The notes beneath the pieces were generated by a model. The model did no database searches and was not told the origin of the DNA. It saw only the letters and a program-made list of their open reading frames with translations. Shown piece after piece: positions 11,074 to 23,413 of a DNA stretch of 64,000 nt. Where the stretch lies: the NCBI RefSeq assembly GCF_024166365.1, contig NC_064838.1, positions 76,400,001 through 76,464,000 on the forward strand, read 5' to 3'. The DNA comes from Elephas maximus indicus. Its lineage: Eukaryota; Chordata; Mammalia; Proboscidea; Elephantidae. Made by a program: the position numbers and the translations under genes. Each line of letters opens with the position of its first letter. Position 1 is the stretch's first letter.

Positions 11074-12614
11074 ACCTAATAGGATGTATATAGTGAAAAA
11101 AAAGAAAGAAAAAGAACAATTGCATTTAAGTGTAACCTTCATTGCAGAAAAAAGCACAATAACATCAATATAAATAAGTTATCAGCCTTGAAAATGGAAG
11201 CAAAGAAAGACTCTTAGTAAATTCCATATGATTGCATTATGGTTTATTCCTTGCATAGAAAGAAATAAGGTTTTTTTTTTAATTTTTCTTGTCATTGGCC
11301 TTAAAACTTTACAAATATTTAACATCATATATTTGAAGCAATTTTAAAGAATTTAAAATCACATTTGAAAAGCCAAAGCAATAAACAAGTTAAACAACAA
11401 CAACAATAAACAGTTCATTTTCACTAGCCTTTGCAACAATTACCAAGGGAATGCCAGTGGGATCACACTCAGCTCCCTCAGTGCCTTTAAATGCTTCTTC
11501 TAATACCATCAGCACAGGTTCTCCAGGAGCCCCCAGACCCTGTGCATTTAGAGATGTGGATCTTGCTGCTCACTGCTGTACAGAATTGAAGAAGGCAAGA
11601 GCAAAAGGCTGAGTTGCACCTGATACTTTACCTGCAGTTTGGTAACAAAAATCTCATTCTCATTTTGACTAAATATGCTATTTTCGATATATTTATTTTA
11701 AATGTAAGTTGAAAGCTAGATACCAAGAATGAAGACTTTTTCACTGTTATTTTTTTTTTTTTGAAGAGCTGTATTTATTATTTTGAGCTAGGATAGTTTT
11801 TTTTTTTTTCTATATGCTGTCATGAGTTCAAATAGTCAAGAACATCTTTTCAAATATTGATTGAAATTGATGGATGACAAGTATGTGAGTTTCTTCACTT
11901 TCTTTCCCTTCCCTTCCTTTTCCATTTATTCCCTCCTCTTTTCTTCCTCAGTTTTCTTATGGTTTCCTTTCTTTTTTTGAGTGCATGAATCCCTTTAAAG
12001 CTATCTCTTTGAATATCTATAGAATCAGTGTTTAAGGATATATTTTTCCATGAATGCTCTGAAAATATAGCTGGCTGTTAGTCATTCCGTTATTATCTTT
12101 AGACTCTTGTAATTCTGGTCACAGCTTGGCATTTTTATTAGTTTACAAGTCAAGTAAAAGAGATCTATTCTAATGGAAAATTGACCATGGAATGCTATCT
12201 TGAAATCCTGGCTCCTAACTTGGGGCTATTTCATTCTGGGAGAAGAGATTGAGAGAAATTGTGGCGTGTTTTTTTACTCTTCTTCAAATAGAAAGCAATG
12301 CTAATAAACTATAAATATTTGAAAACATTAACAAATGACTGAATAATACAAGCAATAAGCAGAATAAGAAATAGTAAGGGAATGATGCTGATATTAACTG
12401 ATAATTTTGATAAATTAATTAATAATTGACACAGTAAATCACCTGATGAATAAAGATTAGTTCTTAGTGGCTGGAAGAATCCATGAAGACTATACTTCCT
12501 CATTTACCGGTAAGGAGGAAATAGGCGCCCATAAAACCAAAAGCCAAACCTGATTCTGACTCACGCCATAGAGTGATCATAATACTATCAACCTACCTAC
12601 CCAGCTACGTGGCT

Positions 12615-14775
12615 GATTTTGTGGCTGTTAGGTGCCATCCAGTCTTTCTGACTCATAGCCACCCTACATATACTACCTGGTTCTGCGCCATCCTCATAAT
12701 CATTGCTATGCTTGAGCCCATTGTTGCAGTCACTGTGTTAAGGGTATTCCTCTTTTTAGCTGACCCTCTACCTCACCAAGCATGATGTCCTTCTCCAGGG
12801 AAGTGTCCCTCCTAATAACATGTCCAAAGTATCTCAGAAGAAGTCTTGCCACCCTTGCTTCCAAGGAATATTTTGGCTCTACTTCTTCTATGACAGATTT
12901 GTTTTTTTTCTGGCAGTTATGTTATATTTAATATTCTTTGCCAACACCATAATTTATAGGCATTCATTCTTCTTTGGTCTTCCTTACTGTCCAGGTTTCA
13001 CATGCAGATGAGGCAATCGAAAGTATCACAGTTGGGTCAGGCACACCTTAGTTTTCAAAGTGACATCTTTGCTTCTCAACATTTTAAAGAGGTTTTTTGC
13101 AGCAGCTCTGCCTTTGTTATGTCCTTTGATATATTCAGCATTGATTGTGGATCCAAATAAAATGCAACCCTTCACAACTTCCATTTTTTATCCATTTGTC
13201 GTGATGTTGCTTATTGGTCCCGTTGTGAGGGTTTTGTTTTCTTGATGTTGAGGTGTTATCCATACTCAAGTCTGTAGTCTTTGATCTTCATCAATAAGTG
13301 CTTCCATTCATTTTCAGCAAGCAAGGTTAAGTCACCTGTATATCAAAAAACAGGTTGTAAGCAAACCTTCATCCAATCCTGATGTTCAATTCTTCTTCGT
13401 AGTGTCAAGATTCTTGGATTATTTGCTCACATACAGATACAATAATAATAAAAATAATAATAAAATCCCTGATGAATGCTTTATCTGACTTTAAACCAGG
13501 CAGTATGCCATTGTTCTGTTTGAACAAATGCCTCTTGTTCTATGTATAGATTCCACATAAGCACAATTAAGTGTTCTGGAACTCCCATTCTTTCCAATTT
13601 TATGCATAATTTTTTCTGATCCACACAGTCAAATGCCTTTGTAAAGTCAATAAAACACAGGTAAACATCATTCTGGCATTCTTTGCTTTCAGCCAAGATT
13701 CAGGTGACATCAGCAATGACATACCTCTTTCCAACTCCTCCACTGAATCTGGCTTGAATTTCTGGCAGTTCTCTGTCAATGTAGTGCTGCAGCTGTTTTT
13801 TAATTATCTTCAGCAAAATGTTAATTGATTGTGATTGTAATTATACTGTTCCATACTCTCCACATTTTGCTGGATCATTTTCCTTTAGAATGGGCACAAA
13901 TAGGGATATTTTCTAGCCAGTTGGTTAGGTAGCTATCTTCCAAATTCCTTGGCATAGACAAGTGAGCACCTCCAGTGCTGCATCCTTTGTTGAAACATTT
14001 CTATTGGCATTCCCTCATTTCCTGGAGCCTTGTTTTCGCCAATATCTTCAGTGCACCTGGGATTTCTTCCTTCAGTACCATCAATTCTTGATCATGTGCT
14101 ACCTCCTGAAATGGTTGGACATGGACCAATTGGTTCTGGTACTGTGACTCTGTGTATTCCTTCCATCCTCTTGTGCTGCTTCCTGCATCATTCAATATTC
14201 TGCCCATAGAATCCTTCAGAATTGCAACTGGAGGCTTAAATTTTTCTTCCCTTCTTTCAGTATGAGAAACACTGAGAGTGTGCTTGTATTTTGGTTTTCT
14301 AATTTCAGGTCTTTTCACATTTCATTGTAATTCCTCACCTTTTCTAGTTTCCTTTTGAAATTTCCCGTTCAGCTCTTTTGCTTCATCATTTCTTCCTTTT
14401 GCTTTAGTTACTTTATGTTCAAGAACAACTTTCGGAGTCTCTTCTGACATCCATTTTGTTCTTTTATTTCTCTCTTTTTAATGAACTTTTGCTTTCTTCA
14501 TGTGTGATGTACTTGATGTTATCCCACTGCACCTGTGGCTTTTGGTCATTAGCGTTCAATGCATCAATTTCTGTCCTTAAGATGATCTCCAAATTCAGGT
14601 GGGTTACACTCAAGGTCAAATTTTGCCCATTATGGACTTGTTTTTAACTTTCTTCAGCTTCAGCTTCTACTTTTTCATCAGCAATTGATAGTCTGTTCTG
14701 CAGTCATATCCTAGCTTTGTTCTGACTGATGAAATTGAGCTTTTCCATCACCTTTCCACAGTTGTAGCCTATGTG
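12615..14775 (-). mobile_element. RTE-type LINE, 5'-truncated, about 2.1 kb
   Basis: Antisense RTE running from its 3' tail (12615) back into the region upstream of the RT domain (14775). The minus-strand piece 13481-13696 encodes the RT motif A segment CFIDFTKAFDCVDQKKL. Further right are pieces of the linker and endonuclease side. Many stops and frameshifts show it is dead. The aligned place in unit 1 (about 3055-3110) keeps only a short RTE relic, so either unit 1 lost the interior or the insertions are separate. Confidence 0.85.
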
Positions 14776-14784
14776 GTTGATACT

Positions 14785-14945
14785 ATTATTTTATCACTGT
14801 TTTACAAATCAGAAACCAAGACTCAGAGAGTTATGTAACTTCCCTAAGATTATTCAACAGTTAAGTGGTGGACCATTTATATAAACTCCTTTTTTCTGCC
14901 TCAAGTGCTTTTACCCACTATGAAAACCTGCCTCCCTTGTGGATA
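14785..14945 (+). mobile_element. MIR-like SINE relic
   Basis: Contains gaaaccaagactcagagagt, then tatgtaacttccctaagatt and attcaacagttaagtgg. This is the diagnostic MIR core and 3' region, heavily diverged. 14946-15555 is unassigned, followed by an (AT)n run at 15556-15580 and a T-rich run. Confidence 0.6.
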
Positions 14946-15555
14946 CAGTTATCAGTTATATTTTCGATGTTCAATATTAATATTTTTTCCTAAGAAAACT
15001 TGTCTATGAGGCTAAGTAAATCAAGATGTTCCTGAAAATCAGGTAGTGTGGGAATTATTTGTGTTTGTTTATTTTTTTAGAGAGCATGGTAAAGCAGAGT
15101 GAGTCTTAAGGTCCTGAATATCTCTTTCAGGATGGTGTCCATTGCAATTTTTTTTCATGAACTTGTTGGAACAGAAATAAGAATTTCAGACTATCAGAAT
15201 CTTTACCTTGATGTTTGTGGTCAATGTATAGATATTAGAAGCAGTTAACGTTTTCTGTAGCATACCTTCGTATTCAGCATCCTCTCCGATCTCTTACACA
15301 TTTACTGTTTCCTTCCATTAAAACTGTAATGAGCCAGTGTTCAGCAAATCAAGGAGTCATGAGAAAGAATAAATTGTAAATTGGAATCTTCATTGATAAC
15401 AGTTGTTACATTTAAGAGATCATCTGAAAATTTATTCATACCCTATCAGGATTACAGAAGTATAACTAGGCATATGCTTGTTAATGGTGATACTAAAAGC
15501 AAATCCAGAAAAAAGTATAAAAAGAGATGTAGCTATTGACATAAATGTAGATATA

Positions 15556-15590
15556 AATATATATATATATATATATATTTTTTTTTTTTT
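15556..15590. repeat. AT dinucleotide and poly-T simple repeat
   Basis: An (AT)n tract followed by a T-run, exactly where collinearity with unit 1 resumes. A second (AT)n tract sits at 15733-15758. Confidence 0.9.
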
Positions 15591-16599
15591 CCAATTTCTT
15601 TATCTCAGAAAACTCCTTGTAGCAGAATGGGGGACAGAAATGTATCTGGCCAGTTATAGTTACATTTTATATGCACCTGGGATTTAAATAATGAAAATTC
15701 ATGGAATATAATGGTGAGAGAATAACATCTATATATAAATATATATATATATATATACATTTACTAAATAAATAGAGGAAACAATAAGGCAACTAAGAAA
15801 GAACAAGTTATGTAAAAGTTCACTGAATACTACTACTGGACTGTGGCTTCTGTTTTATTTTGTGTAAATTCATTCAGCACATAATGCATTCTCCTTAAAC
15901 CATATTAAAATTAATGAATTTCCAATTAATTAACTTTGATTAGAGAAGTAATATTATAATCCCCTAATAGAGAAATTAACCCTTTTGCAACACTAAAATT
16001 CTCTGTGATCATCACTTCCTTTCCTCCCTAGAGGTAAGGATATCCTTCCACATCTTTTCCAATGCATTTATTAGCACACAGGTACTCAGAGAAAGTATAT
16101 AGCATTCTATATAGGTTTTTTTAACATACAATTTATCATACTATGATTATTTTTGTGCATTTAATTAATTTTTAAACTCAAATCTATCCCAGTGATTTAC
16201 TCATGTTAGATGCTCAAATAGATCCAATATTTAAGCTTCTGCCTAATTTTCAATAGTAAGGATGTATTTCACGTTATTATATGCTATTACTGTTAGGTAT
16301 TTAGATCATTTCCAGTTATCCCAATTTTTAACAAGGCTGCTATGTATATCTTTTTGAAAGATTTCTGAGGATATTTCACTGGATCACATGCTGATTCCCT
16401 AAATCATCATCCAAATTTTATATAGTTTGTTTTTTACAAAACTTATGAGCATTTCATTGTTGTTTAATTGGTATTTCCCTGATTTTAATGAGGTTGAGTA
16501 GTTTTATATATGCTCAGTGACTAGTTAAATTGTTCTGTGTATTGCTTATTCAAATGTTTTGCTGTTTTGTAAAATCATGTGGTTTTTTATCATTGTTGT

Positions 16600-16790
16600 T
16601 GTATGCTGTCAAGTTGATTCCGTCTCACAGAGATGCTTTATAACTGAGTAGACCTGTCCTCACAGAGTTTCCAAGGCTGAAATGCTTATGGGAGCCAATT
16701 GCCAAGTCTTTTCTCCTGCAGAACTGCTGGGTGGTTTTTAATCACTGATCTTCATGTTACCAGTGCGTTACAGGTTTCCTTAAAAAGGTG
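16600..16790 (-). mobile_element. SINE shared by all three duplication units
   Basis: Minus-strand SINE: atgctgtcaagttgattccg, then cctcacagagtttccaaggc and a body reading ccaagtcttttctcctgcag. The same insertion is at 28230-28440 (unit 3) and, mostly deleted, at 4076-4158 (unit 1), so it predates the triplication. Confidence 0.75.
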
Positions 16791-17404
16791 TTGTTAATCT
16801 TTATATTATTATTTGCAGGGGTTTTAAGTATTTAATCGCATCCTATCACTTTTTAAAGATCTTTGCTCATATTGAGTTTTGCTATACAGAAGTTTGAATG
16901 TATTACAGTTACTCTTTATGAATTTTCTACCCTAAAATATCAATAGTTATTCTTCCAGTATTATTTTCTACTTTGGTTTGATACACTTGTATCTTTCAAC
17001 CATCTGGAATATATAGTTTTTTGAATAGTGAGGTAGTTTTTTTTTTTTTTTAATCAGATGGAGATTCAAATTCCTAACATCAGTTACTGAAAAGTCCATT
17101 ATTCCACATTAATATCAAATATTAAGTTAAACATAGGATTAATATGCATTTATTTCTGCTCGTGTTTATTGACTGTCTAATCCTATACCACCTGCCTAGT
17201 GTGTCTGGTGACAATTCCCACTCCTACTGCCACAGTTCTAAAATGTTTAAGCAAAAAACCTGAACTGTAAAATATGAACTACTAAGCAATCCTCATCCAC
17301 TTGTAATTTTGAAAGGTAACCTCAGGGACTTCAAGTGATTTAAGAAGTGCTTTTCAGCTTTTCAGAAAAGGGAAGAAGAAAATAGAAAGGAGAAAATTTG
17401 AAAT

Positions 17405-17612
17405 ATCTTATTCCAAACTCCCTACCATTGAGTCAGTTCTGACTCACAGTGACCCAGTAGAACAGAGTATAATTGCCTCACAGATTTTCCAAGGTTTAAG
17501 TCTGTATGGAAGCAGACTGCCACTCTTTCCCCCAGGGAGCGGCTGCTGGGTTTGAACCACTGACCTTCTGTTTAGCAGTAGAGTGCTTTAACCATGTACC
17601 ACCAGGGCTCCT
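17405..17612 (-). mobile_element. AfroSINE-type SINE, uninterrupted allele
   Basis: Contains ccattgagtcagttctgact, then a long body and the head end ccaccagggctcctag. It is the intact counterpart of the unit 1 SINE split by an RTE at 4903-5193. 17613-17844 is unique sequence shared with unit 1. Confidence 0.85.
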
Positions 17613-17844
17613 AGATATTTTATTTCAAATTATCAAAGAATGTTCATTTATGTTTATTAACATATGTCAAGTACTGAATATTATTAAGGTGCTTGAAGGT
17701 AAAAGTAGATTATTTAGAGGCTCTACGAGTCGGAATCAACTCTACCGCAATGGACTAAACAAGTGTTTCTTGCTCCCTTTTTCAGCTGGAATATCCGGAA
17801 GTGAGTGTTCAGTAAATAACTGAGTCATATATTTGTTTGTTCCT

Positions 17845-18045
17845 GGGTGGTGTAAATGGTTTGTGTCCAACTACTAACCTAAAGGGTCACGATTCAAACC
17901 CACTCACCACCATCACAGAACAAAGTCCTGGTGATCTCGTTCTTTAAAAATTACATCCAGCCGAACCCTGTGGGGCAGTTCTGCTCTGTAACAAACAGGG
18001 TCTCCGTGAGTTGGAATCAATGTGGTGGCAAAGGGTTTGTTTTTG
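17845..18045 (+). mobile_element. AfroSINE-type SINE (unit 2 copy)
   Basis: Starts tcctgggtggtgtaaatggt and ends around gagttggaatcaatgtggtg. Counterpart of 5482-5672. It ends about 340 nt before the OR start codon, in the region expected to hold 5' non-coding exons or intron. Confidence 0.8.
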
Positions 18046-18319
18046 GTTTATTATATACTTATAACTAACATACATTTATACAAGAATGCATAACAAGTAT
18101 GTAATACACGTATGTATGTATAAATAAGACATTATGAAGAGGTTCTTAAAAATTGAGGAAAAAAGAGGTGACATGACTCATTAAGAAACAACAGCTAGAA
18201 TGTCCCCGATGTGGAATATTTATTTTTGCTTGTAATACCCGATACCATTACATAGCACCACAAATTAATTTGCTTAAAATATTTCACACTCTCCCATAGC
18301 ACCCTAAATTAACTCCTGT

Positions 18320-18337
18320 ATTTTTTATTTTTTTCAG
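18320..18337 (+). promoter_or_regulatory. Likely 3' splice site before the second OR
   Basis: Pyrimidine-rich tract ending in CAG at 18335-18337, 43 nt before the ATG, in the same position as in unit 1. Confidence 0.6.
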
Positions 18338-18380
18338 ATAAACCATTTCACACTCATACCTTCTCCTCCTTCATGAAATC

Positions 18381-19313
18381 ATGCTGCTGAATAATAATGT
18401 GACTGAGTTCATTCTGCTTGGGCTGACACAAGATCCTGTTAAAAAGAAAATAGTGTTTGCCTTTTTCTTGCTTTCCTACTTAGGGACATTGTTGGGTAAC
18501 ACGCTGATTATTGTTACCATCAAGACCAGTCGGGCACTTGGGAGTCCAATGTATTTCTTCCTGTTCTACTTATCCTTATCTGATACCTGGTTTTCTACTT
18601 CCATGGCCCCTAGAATGATTGTGGATGCCCTTCTGAAGAATAACACTATCTCTTTTAGTGACTGCATAATCCAAGTGTTTTCATTTCATTTCTTTGGCTG
18701 CCTGGAGGTCTTGATCCTTATCCTGATGGCCATTGACCGCTATGTGGCCATCTGTAAACCCTTGCACTGCATGAGCATCATGAACCGGTGGGTCTGCAGT
18801 GTGTTGGTAGCTCTAGCCTGGGTAGCGTCCTGTGTGCATTCTTCAGTTCAGATTTTCCTAACCTTGCGTTTACCTTTCTGTGGTCCCAATGTGATTGATC
18901 ACTATTTATGTGACTTGCAGCCCTTGTTGAAACTTGCCTGTACAGACACCTATGTGACCAATCTGCTACTGGTATCCAATAGTGGGGCCATTTGCACAGT
19001 GGGTTTTGTCATGTTGATGTTCTCCTATGTTATCATCTTGCATTCTCTGAGAAACCACAGCACTGAAGGGAGGAAAAAAGCCCTTTCCACCTGCATCTCC
19101 CATATCATTGTAGTCATCTTGTTCTTTGGTCCTTGTATATTTATATACACATGCCCCACAGCTACCTTCCCCATGGATAAGATGATAACTGTGTTTTATA
19201 CATTTGGAACACCTTTGATTTACCCTCTGATTTATACACTGAGAAATTCAGAGGTGAAAAATGCCATGAGGAAGCTATGGAGCAAGAAACTGATCTCAGA
19301 TGACCAAAGATGA
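18381..19313 (+). CDS. OR4C16: Olfactory receptor, family 4 subfamily C (OR4C16-like), tandem copy, NPxxY altered
   Basis: Tandem paralogue of the receptor at 6326: 310 codons, open throughout, same start context and splice acceptor. Shared landmarks are NVT at residues 6-8, GN 39-40, PMYFF 56-60, MAIDRYVAIC 116-125, SY 215-216 and KALSTC 233-238. By hand count about 41 residues differ from the first copy, clustered at 93-100 (TM3 entry), 119-146 and 203-208. Two changes stand out. Cys70 becomes Trp after TM2. The TM7 motif NPLIY reads YPLIY at 291-295 (AAC in copy 1, TAC here), removing the highly conserved Asn7.49 of class A receptors. The gene could still be expressed, but signalling may be weakened. 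The symbol rests on recalled family sequence, not a search. Confidence 0.9.
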   Translation: MLLNNNVTEFILLGLTQDPVKKKIVFAFFLLSYLGTLLGNTLIIVTIKTSRALGSPMYFFLFYLSLSDTWFSTSMAPRMIVDALLKNNTISFSDCIIQVFSFHFFGCLEVLILILMAIDRYVAICKPLHCMSIMNRWVCSVLVALAWVASCVHSSVQIFLTLRLPFCGPNVIDHYLCDLQPLLKLACTDTYVTNLLLVSNSGAICTVGFVMLMFSYVIILHSLRNHSTEGRKKALSTCISHIIVVILFFGPCIFIYTCPTATFPMDKMITVFYTFGTPLIYPLIYTLRNSEVKNAMRKLWSKKLISDDQR

Positions 19314-19639
19314 ACAGAAGTTTCAAATCTTTCTTCAAAATTTTGATTGACCTAGAAGAATTCAACAGAAAATATTACCTTCTTATTGTGGATTTAATGG
19401 AATCCTATCTGGGGAAATGTCAGCTAATTCCTTCAGGAAAATAAGCAATATGAAAACATTCACTTGTTAAAGTTGAGTCAATTTCATGTAGATGAAGAAA
19501 AACACAAGGTACAAACAGGTATATAAGGTCCTTTGTCATAGGTTTTTCACCACTTCTCTCTGCCTCTTCTCAAAGATTACAATGACTTGAGGTTTTGATC
19601 TGTTTTTTTCTCTTTCATTCTTCATGTTGTTTTCTGGTG

Positions 19640-19815
19640 TTGCTGGAATCTTAAAATCAGGTTTACAGTTTGAGCCCTCCCAGGAGAGCTAAGAAAGAAA
19701 GACCTGATGAATCTATTTGCATAAAGATGATAGCCAAAAACCCTATGGAACATTTACCTGTAACACATGGAGTTGCATGAATCAGAATCAACTCAGTGGC
19801 AATGGATTTTTTGTT
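19640..19815 (+). mobile_element. AfroSINE-type SINE (unit 2 copy)
   Basis: Diverged plus-strand SINE with ccaaaaaccctatggaacat and a tail catgaatcagaatcaactca. Counterpart of 7578-7760. It is followed by a GTT trinucleotide run at 19830-19856. Confidence 0.75.
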
Positions 19816-21344
19816 GGTTTGATATTTTTGTTGTTGTTGTTGTTGTTATTGTTATTATAGTTTGCATTCAATTTGCTTACATTCCAAGCCTAGTAGATTT
19901 TCTCTTTTCAAAACAGAGTGGATAAGCCACAGGAGAATTTACAGGCTTAGAAACAGGAATATATAAGCCATAGGTAAAAAAAAAAAAATTAGTGAGTTTT
20001 CAATATAATCCAGAGAAGAGAATAACTTGAGTAAAAAAAAAAAAAAAAAAATTAGAGAGGTTGAAATGATTATATGAAAGGTACATTTCTGCAGTGGAGA
20101 TGGAAACCAACTTTTGTCACTACCCATCTAGCACCAGAGCCTCTAATTATATGAGTATTAAAAACCTAACTTCCATTTAATATCTTAATTGTATCAATAA
20201 AGAAAATCAAAATGAGTATTTTTGTTTGAGTCTTCTATTTCTACTTTTTTGTACTAAATCATATTATATGTATTAAATTTTACTAATTTTATTGCAACAA
20301 GAGCCATAACATTTCTTTATTTTGAGAAAATGACCATCTACTTTTCTGTGTGGACTTGGAAAGCTATGGTTTCTACCATGAATTATAGTGACAAATATAA
20401 ATCATTAATTTTTTTTTAAGATTATGTGAACTTGAAGGGGAAATCTGCAACAAGTAGTTTATTATTGATTATAGTGGCTGTAGTTTTTCTGCTATTGAAA
20501 AGTTGGTACAGTAGTAGATTCCAGTTGTCAGAGTTTTAGCTGGTGTTTTCTTCTGTTTCAAGGTAAGGAAAAGATTAAAAAGAAAAAAAAAAAGAAGTGT
20601 ATATTGGGTACAGATTAGATGCCTATCCAGAAACACTCCATCTGTCTCCTTGGCATACACTCAGTATAGAGCCCCTGCTACCAATGTTGCCAAATCTGCT
20701 GCAGGCAGAGATTGTGCTCTAGACCAGGGTCAGGATTTGATTTAAAAAAAAAAGGAAAAAAAAAAAAAAAGTGGCAGTACTGCAAATAAGACTGAAGGTG
20801 CAGCTTAAATGAACTTCCTTTGTTGAAATCAGCATCTTGATAGTGAAAGAATGAAATTCTGAGAGTCAAAATATGGAATCTTTGTGGGGAATGGTGAAGA
20901 CCATGAACCCCAAAATTATTCTGAATACTCTGGGTTAGCTCTCCCATGTGAGGGAAGAACAGTCTTCCTTGCCTTGATCCCACGCAGCTGTCTCACATGA
21001 ACGGTTGTCTTGAGAAGATATTTGTTCTCATCCAGAGCTTTGTCCTATATCCCTTATTACTTCCAAACGACTAAACAGGGACAATTCTCAGGTAAGCCAA
21101 GGCAGGAAAGTACAACCCTCATTCTTTTAGACACGATTTACATGAAGGAATTGCAGTACCTAGCTAATACCTACGGTGAGAAATGGGGAAACAGTTTACT
21201 ATGGGAGCTAATCTTGAAGATGTTAGCATAGGAGGACAGAATATAAGTCTGGAGATTGACATGGGGGCACTCACCAATGATTTGCAATCTGATGTTCTGG
21301 CAAGGGCATCCAGAGCTGGCTCTTTAAAGTATATGCTTTAAGGT

Positions 21345-21925
21345 GTTGTATTAGTTTTCTAGTGCTGCTGTAACAACTTACCACAAATGTAATGGCTTAA
21401 AACACCCTAAATTTATTATCTTAAGTTCTCTGGGTTGGAAGTCTGACATAGTCCTCACTGGGCTAAAATCAAGGTGTCAGTATGGTTGTGTTTCTTTTAG
21501 AGGCTCTAGGCTTTCCCTGATTCTAGAGGTCACCCACATATCCTGGCTCATGATCCCCTTCATAAATCTTCCCAAAGTCAGCAACATTGCATATCTTTGA
21601 CAAATCTTCCATTACCACATCTCCCTTTTTCTCTTCTGCCTCTCTTCCACCTTTAAGGATGCTTGTGATTACATTGATCTCATCTGGATAATGCAGGATA
21701 ATCTTCCTATTTTAAAGTTAGATAATTAACCCCCCTCCAAAAGTTAGATAATTAGCAACTGTAATTTGGTCTGTGACCTTAAGTATAAAAACTTACTGGA
21801 AATGATAAATTCTTCATATATAGGTTGAAATGATAAATACTTCAGATATAGATTGTGCCTTCTGTCTTTACAGTGCCTCCAACTATACAATGTTTGGGGG
21901 TTCACAGACTAAGTCTTACACTGAC
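21345..21925 (-). mobile_element. MaLR/ERVL-like LTR, approximate ends
   Basis: Begins tgtattagttttctagtgct, followed by gctgtaacaacttaccac and gcttaaaacacc. This is the reverse complement of the 3' end typical of MLT-class LTRs. The right end, near tacaatgtttgggggttcac, is uncertain. Related but not identical to the LTRs at 57382, 59422 and 46812. Confidence 0.55.
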
Positions 21926-22084
21926 ATGATATCCCACAAACATTGCCTAGGACATAATACTTATTCGTGAACAACAGAAGTGTGAGATTGTTTCCATGAT
22001 CTCAGATTTTACTGGTATTACTGCGTATTCCATTACCCATAAACAGCTAACCTGATAATGGAGAATAGAGATAGCTGCTGCTGA

Positions 22085-22420
22085 ATTTACTCCACTCATG
22101 TAGACTTTATGTATGGCAGAACAAAATATTGCTTAGTCCTGCATCATCATCACAATCATTGGCAAGTTCAAGTTCATTGTTGTGGCTATTGTACCAATCC
22201 ATCTCACTGAGGGTCTTCCTCATCCTTGCTTTCCCTCTGCTTCACCAAACATCACATCCCCTTTGGCTATTGATCCATCCTAATATCCAAATTGTGCAAG
22301 TCAGACAGTACTCTGTGTGATCCATAAGGTTTTCATTGACTGATTTTCAGAAATAGTTCACCTTTCTTCCTAATCTTAGTCTAGAATCTCTGCTGAAACC
22401 TAAGCCCCGTGGGTAGAAGG
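22085..22420 (-). mobile_element. RTE/SINE composite relic
   Basis: 22120-22260 reads as antisense RTE 3' sequence (caatccatctcactgagggt). 22320-22420 matches the body of the tRNA-Gly-derived SINE (tgactgattttcagaaatag). Both are strongly diverged. Confidence 0.55.
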
Positions 22421-22891
22421 GTGTTTCCTGATTATATGGAATATAGAGTAGGAAAATAAAATAATTCTCCAATCATGAGTGCATGTTTCATCACTATGTT
22501 TTGTGGAAACTTCTTCAAACTTGTAGAATCTCAGGAGCTTTCCAAGTGAACTAACTTGGTTTTCTTCTATCCCTCCTCAAAAGGTTGTAACTTTCTCCTT
22601 TCTGTTAAGGCAGGTACCTAAAATTACGTTTTGAAAAACGTCTGAAACTCTTTAAGCAACTGGCATTTCCTATTTTTTCAGTTGTTTTTATTGTAGACTA
22701 ACATGTAATTTTCATTTTTTCGTTTATTTTAATGAGAATTTAGAAGAGGAAATATATTTTTATAACTTACCACATTTAACAGAAAATGCTGTTTTTTTTA
22801 AAATATGAATTTATGGCTTTCTTTTCTGTAATAACAACACACAAAAAGAAGAAAATACAGTATATAATTTCACCATCTATATGATATTATT

Positions 22892-23016
22892 GGAAACACT
22901 GGTGGCTTAGTGGTTAAGTGCTACGGGTGCTAACCTAAAGTTTGGCAGTTCAAATCCACCAGGCAATCCTTGGAAACTCTAAGGGGCAGTTCTACTTTGA
23001 CAGCAATAGGGTTTTT
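22892..23016 (+). mobile_element. AfroSINE with 12-bp target-site duplication, private to unit 2
   Basis: Short SINE (gtggcttagtggttaagtgc, B-box ggcagttcaaatccacc) bounded by perfect copies of tatgatattatt at 22880-22891 and 23017-23028. The aligned site in unit 1 (about 8450) has no SINE, so this insertion followed the duplication. The tail is shorter than usual. Confidence 0.9.
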
Positions 23017-23206
23017 TATGATATTATTTACAAGAAAAGACAAAGAAATTTGTGCATAAGTTTTGAAAATCTACAAATTTCAAAAATGTACAAAATGAAA
23101 AAAATTAATTATCTCTTTCCCATCCTTTTGTAAACAGATAATCATTATGAATAGCTCCTTATGATTTCCTCCTTTAAGAAATAATCATATGCTTATAGTC
23201 ATAAGT

Positions 23207-23413
23207 AGAGTCTCTGGGTGGTGGAAATGGTTAAGTGCTTGGCTATTAACCAAAAGATTGGAGGTTCAAGTGTACCCAGAGAAGCCTTGGAAGAAAAGCT
23301 TGGCAATCTACTTTTAAAAGATCATGCCCATTGAAAACCATATGGAGCACAGCTCTGTTTTGAAACACATGGGTTCACCATGAATCAGAATCAACTGTAG
23401 GACAATTTTTTTT
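23207..23413 (+). mobile_element. AfroSINE-type SINE (unit 2 copy)
   Basis: Starts gagtctctgggtggtggaaa, with ggaggttcaagtgtacccag and the tail catgaatcagaatcaactgt. Counterpart of 8623-8812. It is followed by a GATA-type short run (23430-23455). Confidence 0.8.

Larger units (their letters stand above)
20262..22605. other. Block present only in unit 2
   Basis: Unit 1 and unit 2 are collinear up to about 8145/20261 and again from about 8160/22606. The extra 2.3 kb therefore either inserted here or was lost from unit 1. It holds A/T homopolymers (20580-20592, 20745-20770), an LTR-like element (21345-21925) and an RTE/SINE relic (22085-22420). 20640-21340 is sequence I could not assign; it lies directly beside the LTR-like element and might be its internal region. 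Confidence 0.65.

Noticed and set aside
13481-13696. RT-like protein as a possible retron or other RT-based system
   Set aside because: The FIDFTKAFDCV context and flanking sequence are RTE LINE, with a matching 3' tail and several sister copies in this window.
20640-21340. Plus-strand phrase LILLDT near 21120, like a retroviral protease LLDTG site, with a 73-codon frame.
   Set aside because: The Gly is absent, no other protease, gag or pol motif is near, and the adjacent LTR-like element is on the opposite strand. Kept only as unassigned DNA.
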